A program made the position numbers and the translations under genes. Shown one piece after another: positions 1-8,532 of a stretch of 64,000 nt of DNA. The number at the start of each line of letters is the position of its first letter. Within the stretch, counting starts at the first letter, position 1. The notes beneath the pieces were generated by a model. It was given only the letters and a program-made list of their open reading frames with translations, did no database searches and was not told the DNA's origin. The DNA is from Ignavibacteria bacterium (lineage in GTDB: Bacteria; Bacteroidota; Ignavibacteria; OLB7), in NCBI GenBank assembly GCA_020635205.1, contig JACKAE010000002.1, positions 310,001 through 374,000 of the forward strand. The letters run 5' to 3'.

Positions 1-2
1 GG

Positions 3-1244
3 GGGGAATCGATTCCATTTTCGGTTGAGACCGCAACGCTTCCCGGTTCAGAGACCGAAGTCTACTTTATCGACTCCCCCGGTTTGTATGATCGAGGGAA
101 AATCTACACCGACGATGGAGATGAATATCTCCGGTTCGCCCTCCTTAGTCGAGCTGTTTTGGAGTCATGCCAACGAATGGGGTGGGCTCCAGATGTGATC
201 CACTGCAATGATTGGCAATCTGCTCTGATTCCTCTCTACCTTCGCACTCTCTACGCTTGGGATACGCTGTTTGCGGATACCAAGACCATTTTAACAATCC
301 ACAACCTTGCCTACCAAGGAGCGTTTCGCAGTAGTATTGTGGATCATCTCGGTTTTGGTGAGAATCATTCTTTCCTTCACCAAGAAGATCTTCGTTCTGG
401 TGTTTTCAACTACATGAAGCATGGTGTGATGTATGCCAACGCGATTTCTACCGTAAGCGAAACCTATGCTCGGGAGATTCAGACGCCAGAATATGGAGAG
501 GGGATGCAGGATATGCTTCGCCACCGGAGCGACGCCCTCTTCGGCATCGTCAACGGTGTTGACTACGATGAGTGGAACCCGGAGGATGATCCGCTAATTC
601 CGTTCCACTACAACCCGGAGGACCTTGAGGGGAAGGGAGAGAACAAGAAGAATCTTCTGGAACGTTTAGAATTACCCTACAACCCAGATGTTCCTGTGTT
701 TGGCATTGTCTCCAGATTGGTTTATCAAAAAGGCTTCGACCTCTTCTACAACATTATGGAGCCGTTTCTCCGGCACGTTGACTTCCGGCTTTGCGTGCTT
801 GGAAGTGGAGCCGAGGAGTACGAACAGTTCTTCCAGACGCTGAACGATCGCTATCCTGAGAAAGTCTGTTTCTACGGTGGATACTCGAATGAGCTTGCCC
901 ACCTAATCGAGGCCGGTTCCGACATCTTCTTGATGCCCTCACGCTACGAGCCGTGTGGACTGAATCAGATCTACAGTTTGAAGTATGGTACTATTCCAAT
1001 TGTCCGACAGACCGGAGGCTTGGCCGATACCGTGCAGCACTTTAACCCTGCAACTGGCGAGGGGAACGGTTTTGTCTTCGAGCACTTTACGTCGCAAGGA
1101 CTTGCTTGGGCTATCGAGCAGGCTCTTCAGGCTTGGGAAGATCGTGACCAGTGGGATCAATTGATCCAGAATGCGATGTCGGCAAACTGGTCGTGGGAGA
1201 GGCAAGTTGAGAAGTACCTTGAGTTATATGAGTGGGTGTTGTAG
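3..1244 (+). CDS. glgA: Glycogen synthase (ADP-glucose type, GT5), 5' partial
   Basis: This enzyme transfers glucose from ADP-glucose onto the growing alpha-1,4-glucan in the cytoplasm. The reading frame is open from base 3, so the first visible TTG at 84 is not a real start; about 413 codons are present against a usual length near 480-500. The missing N-terminus would carry the KxGG nucleotide-sugar motif. Visible family signatures are VYFIDSPGLYDR, VIHCNDWQSALIPLYLR, TILTIHNLAYQG, VNGVDYDEWNP at the end of the first Rossmann half, FGIVSRLVYQKGFDL opening the second half, and SRYEPCGLNQIYSLKYG plus the TGGLADTV loop of the active site. The C-terminus is complete. The following gene is 71 nt downstream on the same strand and has no metabolic link that I can see. 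Confidence 0.96.
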   Translation, partial: GESIPFSVETATLPGSETEVYFIDSPGLYDRGKIYTDDGDEYLRFALLSRAVLESCQRMGWAPDVIHCNDWQSALIPLYLRTLYAWDTLFADTKTILTIHNLAYQGAFRSSIVDHLGFGENHSFLHQEDLRSGVFNYMKHGVMYANAISTVSETYAREIQTPEYGEGMQDMLRHRSDALFGIVNGVDYDEWNPEDDPLIPFHYNPEDLEGKGENKKNLLERLELPYNPDVPVFGIVSRLVYQKGFDLFYNIMEPFLRHVDFRLCVLGSGAEEYEQFFQTLNDRYPEKVCFYGGYSNELAHLIEAGSDIFLMPSRYEPCGLNQIYSLKYGTIPIVRQTGGLADTVQHFNPATGEGNGFVFEHFTSQGLAWAIEQALQAWEDRDQWDQLIQNAMSANWSWERQVEKYLELYEWVL

Positions 1245-1315
1245 AGTGCAAGAGTAAAAAACTTTGCGGCTTTGCGTGAAATCTTGAATCGGTTCGAGGC
1301 AATCAACAGTGAGAA

Positions 1316-1819
1316 ATGAACCAGCGGTCTACATCTTTTCTGAAAATCATTCTTCTCTACGGTCTACTTCTCGGAGTAGTTCTCGCCGGGTTCAAGCTGT
1401 TCGAGTATTCCTATTTCTCCCACCGCATCACGCTCGACATATATTTAGGGATCACAGCAATTGCATTCCTCGTAGTTGGCATTATTATCGGGGTAAAGTC
1501 ACGGCGGAGCACGAGGTCGACACCGGCAAGTGGAGTCCACTCCAATCTAAACAACGCTTCACTGGAAACCGAAACTACACCTGATAACTCCTCCAGATTT
1601 ACTCTTCCCGGCACTACAATCGAGACTGAGTTGAGTGAACGTGAGCTGGAGGTGCTCACACACATCGCCGAAGGGCGTACCAATCCGGAGATTGCCGAAG
1701 TACTCTTCCTCTCCCCGAACACCATCAAATCTCACGTCAGCAACATCTACCGCAAGCTCGACGTGGAGCGACGTGCTCAGGCAGTCGCTCGGGCAAAATC
1801 CTTGAAAATTCTCAAATAA
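1316..1819 (+). CDS. Membrane-anchored LuxR-type HTH regulator, 167 aa
   Basis: This is probably a transcriptional regulator held at the inner membrane. Residues 9-30 and about 40-62 are two hydrophobic helices separated by a short polar turn, followed by a Ser/Thr-rich linker. Residues 106-167 are a LuxR/GerE helix-turn-helix with the classical pattern LSERELEVLTHIAEG, then NPEIAEVLFLSPNTIKSHV and NIYRKLDV. There is no receiver or ligand-binding domain, so any signal would have to come through the membrane helices or a partner. The ATG at 1316 is chosen because it places the first helix directly at the N-terminus; no convincing Shine-Dalgarno sequence precedes it. A 16-nt palindrome lies just after the stop codon. 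Small two-helix LuxR proteins of this shape occur in Bacteroidota; their targets are unknown to me. Confidence 0.85.
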   Translation: MNQRSTSFLKIILLYGLLLGVVLAGFKLFEYSYFSHRITLDIYLGITAIAFLVVGIIIGVKSRRSTRSTPASGVHSNLNNASLETETTPDNSSRFTLPGTTIETELSERELEVLTHIAEGRTNPEIAEVLFLSPNTIKSHVSNIYRKLDVERRAQAVARAKSLKILK

Positions 1820-1827
1820 TCCGCCTA

Positions 1828-1869
1828 TCACCCGTTCGGGTGATCCTCAAAATCCCCCGTTCAGGTGAT
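1828..1869. promoter_or_regulatory. Palindrome and repeated CCCGTTCRGGTGAT box after the LuxR gene
   Basis: Positions 1828-1843 form a perfect palindrome (TCACCCG, TT, CGGGTGA). A second copy of the core CCCGTTCRGGTGAT, with one changed base, follows at about 1856-1869 and is no longer palindromic. Five Cs at 1854-1858 could also pair with five Gs at 1874-1878. It could be an operator for a dimeric HTH protein such as the upstream LuxR gene product, or a small 3' hairpin. No T-run follows, so it is a weak terminator candidate. Confidence 0.35.
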
Positions 1870-2043
1870 GAAAGGGGGTGCTCCCATCCTGTAGCTTTGC
1901 ACATCGTCTGCGTTCAACAGCAAAGAGAGTCTGTGCGGCAAGCTGAACATAGTTTTATCGCGAGGCGGGATTCAACGCAATTCTTTGACTCTGCGTAGAC
2001 GTTCATCAACTATCTACTCAACATCATTCAAAAGGAATTGATA

Positions 2044-2496
2044 ATGGTTTGGAAAAAGGGAAGAGGCAAGCTCGGTCTGTTTGAACCTCTGATGGGGGAT
2101 TGGATTGCGAACGAGCATAGTAAGGAGAGAACAAATGCAAAGTGTAGGAGAAGTTTTGAAAAAACTCTCGACGGGAAGTACGTGCAACTCAAGGCAGACT
2201 GGTTCCTTGGGACGGGGAATTATGAAGACCTAACCCTCTTCGGAGTTAATGCTGAGAAGGATATCTGTTTTTGGTCCTTCACATCAGATGGGAAACAGGC
2301 AAGCGGGGTGCGTGCCGATGTTACGGACATTCACCCAGAAGCAATTGGCTTTGAGGCGGAAATGCCAAGTGGTTTGGCAAGGCAGGTCTATTGGCCGGAT
2401 GACGAGGAGGGTTTCCACTGGGTAGTTGAATCGAAGACGAAGAAAGGGTGGAACCGCTTTGTCCACCACCACTACAGGGCTGTGAAGGTTGACTGA
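2044..2496 (+). CDS. Small calycin-like protein of unknown function (DUF1579-like), 150 aa
   Basis: The protein is soluble, without signal peptide or membrane helix. It opens with a GKLGLFEPLMGDW segment and continues as alternating beta-strand-like stretches (LDGKYVQLKADW, YEDLTLFGVNAEKDICFWSF, GFHWVVESKTKKGWNRFVHHHYRAV). This layout resembles lipocalin/nitrobindin-like or DUF1579 proteins, in which a short N-terminal PLxGxW motif precedes a beta-barrel; that assignment is by pattern only. The ATG at 2044 is preferred to the TTG at 2038 because the purine-rich AAAAGGAA at 2030-2037 sits at proper spacing for it. The gene stands alone, about 220 nt from the upstream gene and 340 nt from the downstream one. 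A ligand or enzymatic role cannot be assigned. Confidence 0.7.
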   Translation: MVWKKGRGKLGLFEPLMGDWIANEHSKERTNAKCRRSFEKTLDGKYVQLKADWFLGTGNYEDLTLFGVNAEKDICFWSFTSDGKQASGVRADVTDIHPEAIGFEAEMPSGLARQVYWPDDEEGFHWVVESKTKKGWNRFVHHHYRAVKVD

Positions 2497-2836
2497 GTAT
2501 TCCACTCAAGCAAGAATACCAGTGAACAACGCTGAGAGCATGTTTTAAAAGTCCTGTTAGTAGTCGGTGAGGATTCAGCAAACCGGGAGTATCTCAGTCA
2601 TTCTGAGGTCTGCCGAAGAATCTTGCAGGAACTCTACAACAATCCGGCTCTGTTCTAAAAGACTTGAGAGATCCCCTACGGGTTGTCTTAGGCGGTCTTC
2701 ACTCCGCTCCGATCAGAACAGAGTGACAGACTTGAAAGGGCATTTATTCTTGAGGGTACGAACGACAACGTTGACTTAACACTGATCTGTCATCTACAAT
2801 TGAGTTCTACCAGAACTCTATCAGGAGAAATTATTC
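2497..2836. repeat. Intergenic region with inverted-arm dispersed repeat
   Basis: No gene is supported here. Positions 2596-2640 hold a unit beginning TCATTCTGAGG and containing CCGAAGAATCT and CTCTACAAC. About 2670-2740 holds a degenerate copy in the opposite orientation, recognisable by CTTCACTCCGCTCCGATCAG. A related pair lies at 13925-14036. This matches a class of short dispersed non-coding elements found between genes in many bacterial genomes. The end of the region contains AGGAG at about 2821, the ribosome binding site of the DUF4199 gene. Confidence 0.5.
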
Positions 2837-3394
2837 ATGAAAAAAACAGTTTTGAAGTACGGGATCATCGGCGGTCTTATTATGGCAGTTTGCTTTGCAC
2901 TATCGGTTCCTCTCTCAGGGGATCCGGTAAACTACGACACGATGGAGATTATCGGCTACGGTTCGATCATTCTCTCGCTGATAGCAATCTTCTTCGGGAT
3001 CAAGTCATACCGTGACCAGCAACTTGGGGGATGCTTGCCCTTTAGGAAGGGAGTACTGATAGGGATTGGCATCAGTGCAATTGCCTCAGCCTTCCTCGGA
3101 GTTTACACCTTCATCCACATCGCTTGGATCGACCCAGGATTTGTTGAGAGCTATTCAGCGTGGGAAGTAGAGAAGATTGAATCGGGAGAGATGGCAGCTA
3201 ACGAGAAGCAGAAAGCAATTCAAGAGATTGAGGAGATGAAGGTCGCCTATGCAAGTCCACTGATTCAGGGGTTGGTGATGTACGCTACAGTTTTTTTAAT
3301 GGGAATTGTGATCTCCCTGATCTCTGCTGCAATACTGAAACGGGGTGGGGGAGACAAGGGAGAAGAAATGAACTTCTTAGCTGAGTCGACGTGA
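2837..3394 (+). CDS. DUF4199 family inner-membrane protein, 185 aa
   Basis: An integral membrane protein of unknown function, common in Bacteroidota. Four membrane segments are visible at about residues 8-27, 38-58, 71-95 and 142-168. The region between the third and fourth is a long charged stretch (roughly 105-140, with VEKIESGEMAANEKQKAIQ) that DUF4199 proteins also carry and that would lie on one face of the membrane. The motif LPFRKGVLIGIGISAIAS at the start of the third helix is typical: after helix two the chain has an F-K/R-G turn. Length is close to the usual 160-190 residues of the family. The start is supported by AGGAG at about 2821. The gene is monocistronic; the next gene is convergent. 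Confidence 0.82.
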   Translation: MKKTVLKYGIIGGLIMAVCFALSVPLSGDPVNYDTMEIIGYGSIILSLIAIFFGIKSYRDQQLGGCLPFRKGVLIGIGISAIASAFLGVYTFIHIAWIDPGFVESYSAWEVEKIESGEMAANEKQKAIQEIEEMKVAYASPLIQGLVMYATVFLMGIVISLISAAILKRGGGDKGEEMNFLAEST

Positions 3395-3453
3395 CCTAAC
3401 TCGTGCAACGAGGTGTTGACGAATATGGATTCTTGGGTTCTTGGGTATGATAT

Positions 3454-4290
3454 CTACCGGGCAATCAGCACGTACAAACCCTTCTCCGGCTCGGCTACAT
3501 CACCCGACAACGACGCGTATCGCTGTACATCACCGAAACCTAAACTGTGCAGCATGTCCTGATACGCCTGATCCGAGTAGGCTTGTGTGGTGCTTGTATA
3601 GTGTACGAGGTTGTTGTTGCTGGCCTCAATCACCGAATACCGTTCAACCGCCACCATTTCCGAAGCGTACCAGAATGCGTCTTTCAGACAGATGTGCGGC
3701 TGATCCGAGAACAGACTCCGTTCTGCTGAAAACCATGTCGGAATGGCTTTCCCGATTTCCTCGATGAACGATCGGTTGTGCACTTCCAGTACGAGCACTC
3801 CATTCGGAGCCAGTGCAGCACGTGCTTTCTCAAGGAGCTTGCGTGCCTGCTCAGGCTGAAATGTGTTGAACTCGCCGTATGTCAGGAGGACTACCCGATA
3901 ATCTGTGCCAATATCGACTTCACGAATGTCACCAAGCCGGTAGTCGATGTCGTGCGCCCGGCGTCCAGCCTCGGCCTGCGCATATTCAATTGATGCCGGT
4001 GAGAAATCGATCCCGGTGCAGGCGTGTCCCAGTTCTGCCAAGCGTGCACAGTAGAGTCCGGGGCCGCATCCGAGATCCAGTATTCTGCTCGAGCTGCCTT
4101 CCAGAACCGATTCGTGCAGCCACGCGACATGCCGATCGATTACCTCGAATCGCCGGCTTGCCCGATCGTGCACCTGTGACAAGTGCTCCCGAAGCATGCG
4201 TGCGCTGAACTCCGGTTCGTGCCATGGGATTTTCGAGTCCCCTTTCCAAGGAATCGGCGGATCACTGGAGACAAGTTCTGCGAGAGTCAT
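3454..4290 (-). CDS. Class I SAM-dependent methyltransferase, 278 aa
   Basis: A Rossmann-fold methyltransferase using S-adenosylmethionine; the acceptor is unknown. Motif I is ILDLGCGPG at residues 70-78, followed by the acidic end of strand two (TGIDFSPASIEYA), motif II around DYRLGDIREVDI, and the strand-four motif VVLLTYGEFNTF. The N-terminal 65 residues form a helical cap with tryptophans and histidines and could shape the substrate pocket. There is no signal peptide. The gene is isolated between two plus-strand genes. Its base composition is unusual: by hand count 36 of 60 bases are G or C at 3961-4020 and 34 of 60 at 4081-4140, against 28 of 60 at 3181-3240 in the previous gene. This suggests later acquisition. 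Confidence 0.88.
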   Translation of the reverse strand: MTLAELVSSDPPIPWKGDSKIPWHEPEFSARMLREHLSQVHDRASRRFEVIDRHVAWLHESVLEGSSSRILDLGCGPGLYCARLAELGHACTGIDFSPASIEYAQAEAGRRAHDIDYRLGDIREVDIGTDYRVVLLTYGEFNTFQPEQARKLLEKARAALAPNGVLVLEVHNRSFIEEIGKAIPTWFSAERSLFSDQPHICLKDAFWYASEMVAVERYSVIEASNNNLVHYTSTTQAYSDQAYQDMLHSLGFGDVQRYASLSGDVAEPEKGLYVLIAR

Positions 4291-4585
4291 AGGACGACAT
4301 CACTGTGTATCGGAATTCTTAGCATTCCTACTTCAAAGAATTGTGTGACTATAAAACGAGGAATCCCGTTTGTGGGGGCTTCGGGTCAGGTCCACAGCAA
4401 ATGTACCGATTTATTCCCAACGGCTCAACCTCGGCTGATCGCAACTCCCCGCTAAGAGGGTTACTGAATCTATGTCCATGCCGATCATTCGTTATCAAAC
4501 CACGCAGTTTCCATCGACACGAAAAATGAGGAAGACACTCAGCAACAGAGATTCCCTACCTTTTGGGGAAGGATGAAACATTCTC
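4291..4585. other. Intergenic region without recognised gene
   Basis: About 295 bases between the divergent methyltransferase and hydrolase genes. Both promoters should lie here, but I do not see a convincing promoter motif. Short open frames exist in the plus direction but show no recognisable protein. Confidence 0.4.
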
Positions 4586-4645
4586 GTGCAATCCGTAGTT
4601 TATAGGTCTCTGCATTTACACAAACCGCAAACCTACGGATTGCAC
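4586..4645 (+). promoter_or_regulatory. 13-bp perfect inverted repeat ending 1 nt before a start codon
   Basis: GTGCAATCCGTAG at 4586-4598 is exactly complementary to CTACGGATTGCAC at 4633-4645, with a 34-nt loop. The ATG of the following hydrolase gene begins at 4647, leaving one base between. No Shine-Dalgarno sequence is seen. If transcribed, the hairpin would occlude the translation start; if not, it is a candidate operator overlapping the start. Confidence 0.55.
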
Positions 4646-4646
4646 T

Positions 4647-5759
4647 ATGTTTCCACACAGACAGTTGCTGCTGACAACTCTTCTCCTAATTCTTTCACCA
4701 CTCTTGCTACCTGCCCAGACCATTGGTCCTTCATGGAAGGATATTGGGACTCAGATGATTGGCGCGGGAAAACTTGACTCCGCTCAGTTCTACTTGGAGC
4801 GATGGGTGGAGGCCGATCCGGGGGATGAGGGGAGCTGGTATAATTTATCTTGCGTTTACGCCCTTCAAGGAGAGAAAGAGTCTGCCTTAAATGCTTGGGA
4901 GATGTCGGTTGCAGCCGGGTGGGATGATGCCGAGCATCCACTACGAGATAGTGATCTGGAGTCAATTCGATCCGATCCTCGATTTACGACTGCCCTCGAA
5001 AAAATAAATAGTCGGTTGGAACAGAATGCGCCGAAAGACTATATCCGCAACTTCCTCGAAACCAAAACTGTTGGCACATACGTTGTGCTCCTTCCAGAAG
5101 ATTACGAAAAGAGCAATCGGAGCTATCCCCTCTGCATCATTTTGCACGGGAGTGGCTCTACAGAATTAGGGCACGGAAGATTAGCCGACAGGTTCGGTCG
5201 CGACGGAGTTATCTACGTGGTTCCACGCGCTCCCTACACTCACAGTTCTGCTCACAAATCGTCAGGGAACTTAGGCTTTACAGCGTGGCCATTGGAGAAG
5301 ATTGACTCGCTCGACCCCCTCTACAATCAAGTTGGTCCGATGTATGCTGAGTGGATTATGAACTGCGCGGAAGATGTCCGGAACCGATATCGCGTGAGCA
5401 ACGATAAAGTGACAATTCTGGGGCACAGTCAAGGGGCTGCATTCTCATTCATCACGGCGGCTCTCTACCCGGCTCACGTTCGGAGCATTTTTGCCTACGC
5501 AGGATATTTCCCTGAAGAATATCGCACAGCCGAACGGTTGGCCGCGCTCAAAGAGAATGGCGTCGAGATAACGCTTGCTCACGGCATAGTGGACAATGTG
5601 GTCGATCCCGAAGAATCGCGGCGGTTGGATTCAACTTTAAGTGAGAGTGGTATCCCCCACACCTTAACCCTCTACGAAGAGACTGGGCACGCTATCCTTC
5701 CCGATGTGATGGAGCAGATGAAAGATTGGGTGGAGAAAGTAGCCAGAAGAGAGAAGTAA
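4647..5759 (+). CDS. Secreted TPR-alpha/beta hydrolase fusion, 370 aa
   Basis: An exported serine hydrolase of the esterase/phospholipase-carboxylesterase type. Residues 1-24 are a signal peptide ending near LLPAQ. Residues about 30-110 contain a tetratricopeptide-like pair (AGKLDSAQFYLERWVEADPGDEGSWYNLSCVYALQGE) ending in LRDSDLESIRSDPRF, a motif often seen at the end of such TPR modules. The hydrolase domain follows: oxyanion-side LCIILHGSGS, nucleophile elbow GHSQGA with Ser261, acid Asp316 in HGIVDN, and His348 in ETGHAI, a complete Ser-Asp-His triad. The substrate is not evident. A 13-bp inverted repeat touches the start codon, and a strong convergent terminator follows the stop. Confidence 0.85.
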   Translation: MFPHRQLLLTTLLLILSPLLLPAQTIGPSWKDIGTQMIGAGKLDSAQFYLERWVEADPGDEGSWYNLSCVYALQGEKESALNAWEMSVAAGWDDAEHPLRDSDLESIRSDPRFTTALEKINSRLEQNAPKDYIRNFLETKTVGTYVVLLPEDYEKSNRSYPLCIILHGSGSTELGHGRLADRFGRDGVIYVVPRAPYTHSSAHKSSGNLGFTAWPLEKIDSLDPLYNQVGPMYAEWIMNCAEDVRNRYRVSNDKVTILGHSQGAAFSFITAALYPAHVRSIFAYAGYFPEEYRTAERLAALKENGVEITLAHGIVDNVVDPEESRRLDSTLSESGIPHTLTLYEETGHAILPDVMEQMKDWVEKVARREK

Positions 5760-5812
5760 TATGTTCAAGTTTTTTGTGGCTGTGTCTCGGGGTTGAATTC
5801 CACCTTATCAAA

Positions 5813-5853
5813 AAACGGTCGTTCCCAACTCTATCGATTGGGAACGACCGTTT
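5813..5853. terminator. Bidirectional hairpin terminator, 16-bp stem
   Basis: AAACGGTCGTTCCCAA at 5813-5828 pairs perfectly with 5838-5853 over a 9-nt loop. The flanking A-run on one side and T-run on the other suit both directions. It sits between the convergent hydrolase and SBBP genes and probably serves both. Confidence 0.9.
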
Positions 5854-5880
5854 ATCGAAAACAACGTCAGAAGTTCAACT

Positions 5881-8532
5881 TTACTTCTGCTTTTCGATGC
5901 TTGGACTCAGGTGGTCGTGGTGATCGTGATCTTTTTGCTTGACCACAGGAGCACCACTTACTGGAGCCAGAACACCGCTACTGTTCGAGGAAAGGTTTTG
6001 TGCTCCACCATTGAAGAGCATTCCTTGCGTTGTCGAGAAGCAGATGACAGTATCGCAGGTAAAGCAATCTTGGTCAGTAAAGCTGAACCGAACGCAATAC
6101 TCTAACGTGCCGTAGATCTGCGGGAACTGGAGTTGCAACTGGAAGGGACTTGCCCCGAGAAATACGTTTGCTTCCGGTCCTGTCCAAACAACTTCGTGCG
6201 AGTATGGAATTGTCCCTGTAGTTCCGCCAAGGGTATTTCCTCCACTCACAAACTCCCCTGCAACTGCCTGACCGTTGATCTTCGCCTCGAGGAGCGTTGC
6301 CGTTACCTTGCAGACTTTCGCAAGTCCAGCCTCTACATTCCCATCAATTTGGTGAATACCACTTCCAATTGATTGCTCGTTGAGGTTCGTCAACGATTTC
6401 GGGAAATTGTCGCAGCAGTCAGGGCAAGGGCAGTCACCATTACCGAAGTCTGCCGTAACCATTGTTCCAATTCCAACGAGCACCGTGTGTGTTCCGGGGC
6501 GTGCTGGATAGGTCTGCGTCCACCCCGGTTGTTGTACTTCGCTGACAACGTACGTGCCGGGTGAGACAGAGATCGAGTAGTTGCCGAACGCATCGGTTAC
6601 TGCAGTCATTCCGTTATCGAGTTGGATTATCCACCCGGGAAGTCCTGGTTCCCCAAGGTCATACTCGCCGTCGCAATCGAGGTCGTAGAATTTCTTCCCG
6701 GAGATAGTTCCGCCACCACCACCGCCGCCGTCACAAACCGCGCGGACTATCCAAGTGTAGTTTGTTGTAGGGTCGAGTCCAGTTGCGGTAAACGGAGATG
6801 CGTTGGCATAGAAGAGGAAGGCAACGTTCCCCATCGGATCGATTGCCTGAATCTCATACGAATCTGCGCAAGACATATCCCACACAATATCGGCTGTAGT
6901 TGGAGTTGTCCGAAGTCCGTTGGACCAAGCAGGGTCGGTACAGATACAACAACCAATGAACTGAGCTAAGAAGCCAGCCCCCGTTGTTGTTGTTGTCAGG
7001 TTGTGCGGGTTGAAGTCCGGCGATTCCCAGCTTCCGAAGAAGCCAGCTAATCGTGGCCAGTCGTTTGCATCTTTCTTGTTTCCAAGACCTGGTCCGTACA
7101 ACATACCGTTGCCGAGTGCCGTTCCGTCAACTGATGTTAGGCACTGCAAGGCGAGCGAGTAGTTGTACTTTGCCAAGTAGATGTCATCCTCAAACATTCC
7201 CGAAGTAAATGTGTTGATTGTTTGGGCTGAACCTGATAATCCAGAAAAACTTGCTGCCTGCCGGAACGTTCCGGTGATCCAGATTGACTGAGCGACATCT
7301 TTGTCAATCTCAAGTCCACTGGCAATATCCAGGTCAAAGCCTCCCTCCCCAATGCCAGCTATATAACTTCCGTTCGACGCATTCAGATTGCAGAGGAAAA
7401 TATCTGAGTTGCCGGTGGAGCTGAACTGCGTTACTCCACCCACGATGAAGTCACCAGTGAATTCGCCGAGAGCGTAGACGCTACTTGTTGAGTTCGGGTC
7501 TCCTTTGTATGAAAGGTCAATGTCGATGCCAACATCGCTGTTGCTAAGTCCACCTAAAGACTTTGCCCAGATACAGTTGCCATTACTCCCATTGAGCTTC
7601 GCAACGTAGGCATCCTGTGTGTTGAAATAGCTGGTGAGTGTGACCGATGGTGTTGAGATAACAGGGGCAGTAACTAAAGGAATAAGACTAATCGTATCTA
7701 CACCGATAACTTTTGTCGTGAACTGTGCTTCCTGAGTGAAGTGTCCTGTGATGTAGACATCTTGGTTCCGATCGACAACAATGCCGTGTCCCTCGTTGTT
7801 ACTCGGCTCGTGGTAAGGGCCATTGACAGCAACTGCCCAAACGGTGTTGCCGGTTGACTCGCTGAGCTTCGCTATGTAGGTGTTCTGTTGCACCATCCAG
7901 TGGCGAGTAACAGTCATGCCACTGACATCATCCCAGAATCCATTACAGATAAGGATTGTTCCCCCAATATCAATGCTATCGGAGAAGAACCCAGTTACGA
8001 AAACTCCGGAGCCGATGGAAGGGGATTCCTGAATGTTCAGGGAAACAGCATGTCCTTCACTGATTTCTGTTGGGCCATACGATGGATAGAGGTTGGCCCA
8101 TTGTAAAGTGCCACTTGAATTGTACTTCGCAACGAAGGCAACGTGCTCGTTCAGACTTGTCGTGTAGGATTCGTAGCCGGTGATGTATATATCTCCGCCG
8201 TAGGAGACATCAATGTCCATCCCAATATCTTCCAGCGTACTACCTCGCCGTACAACCCACTGCAAAACACCAGTACTGTTGAACTTTGCTACGAAGACAT
8301 CGGCATCTCCGGCTGAAGTGACCGATCCACCCGGATAGTTAATCGTTCCATAAAATTGCCCTACCACGTAGTGGTTCCCACTATTATCGGTCTCAACCCC
8401 ACGGGGATAGACTTCTGAAGTACTATTCCCTTCCAGTTTGCTTGCCCAGTTCCACTGTGTGCTTTGGGCAGAGAGCTGCTCCCAACCAAAGAGCAAGCAG
8501 ACGATCATTGCAATCATACCAAACCGAATCAT
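5881..8532 (-). CDS. Secreted SBBP-propeller protein with fibronectin-like and SdrD B-like domains, 883 aa
   Basis: A large exported surface protein with no enzyme motif. Residues 1-22 are a signal peptide (ending LSAQ). Residues about 30-490 are SBBP-type propeller repeats with the pattern D-V-Y-I-T-G-x-F and D-x-F-V-A-K-F/L, as in HYVVGQFYG and DIYITGYES. A fibronectin-III-like segment follows (PTTADIVWDMSCADSYEIQA and LDPTTNYTWIVRAVC), then seven glycines, then an SdrD B-like domain (ISGKKFYDLDCDGEYDLGEP, YVVSEVQQPGW). The C-terminal domain has several Cys residues and ends in a His-rich tail (DHDHHDH). I see no T9SS sorting domain. The start is well supported: AGGAGG at 8539-8544 on the minus strand with 6-nt spacing. 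Function is likely adhesion or surface structure, by inference. Confidence 0.85.
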   Translation of the reverse strand: MIRFGMIAMIVCLLFGWEQLSAQSTQWNWASKLEGNSTSEVYPRGVETDNSGNHYVVGQFYGTINYPGGSVTSAGDADVFVAKFNSTGVLQWVVRRGSTLEDIGMDIDVSYGGDIYITGYESYTTSLNEHVAFVAKYNSSGTLQWANLYPSYGPTEISEGHAVSLNIQESPSIGSGVFVTGFFSDSIDIGGTILICNGFWDDVSGMTVTRHWMVQQNTYIAKLSESTGNTVWAVAVNGPYHEPSNNEGHGIVVDRNQDVYITGHFTQEAQFTTKVIGVDTISLIPLVTAPVISTPSVTLTSYFNTQDAYVAKLNGSNGNCIWAKSLGGLSNSDVGIDIDLSYKGDPNSTSSVYALGEFTGDFIVGGVTQFSSTGNSDIFLCNLNASNGSYIAGIGEGGFDLDIASGLEIDKDVAQSIWITGTFRQAASFSGLSGSAQTINTFTSGMFEDDIYLAKYNYSLALQCLTSVDGTALGNGMLYGPGLGNKKDANDWPRLAGFFGSWESPDFNPHNLTTTTTGAGFLAQFIGCCICTDPAWSNGLRTTPTTADIVWDMSCADSYEIQAIDPMGNVAFLFYANASPFTATGLDPTTNYTWIVRAVCDGGGGGGGTISGKKFYDLDCDGEYDLGEPGLPGWIIQLDNGMTAVTDAFGNYSISVSPGTYVVSEVQQPGWTQTYPARPGTHTVLVGIGTMVTADFGNGDCPCPDCCDNFPKSLTNLNEQSIGSGIHQIDGNVEAGLAKVCKVTATLLEAKINGQAVAGEFVSGGNTLGGTTGTIPYSHEVVWTGPEANVFLGASPFQLQLQFPQIYGTLEYCVRFSFTDQDCFTCDTVICFSTTQGMLFNGGAQNLSSNSSGVLAPVSGAPVVKQKDHDHHDHLSPSIEKQK

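Noticed and set aside
1245..1315. Short phrase CTTTGCGGCTTTGCGTGAAA after the glycogen synthase gene
   Set aside because: It resembles a very common short intergenic repeat phrase, but one copy is not enough to call a repeat here.
2567..3015. Two plus-strand open frames before and over the DUF4199 start
   Set aside because: The first lies in the dispersed repeat and the second overlaps DUF4199 in another frame; neither has a ribosome binding site or recognisable content.
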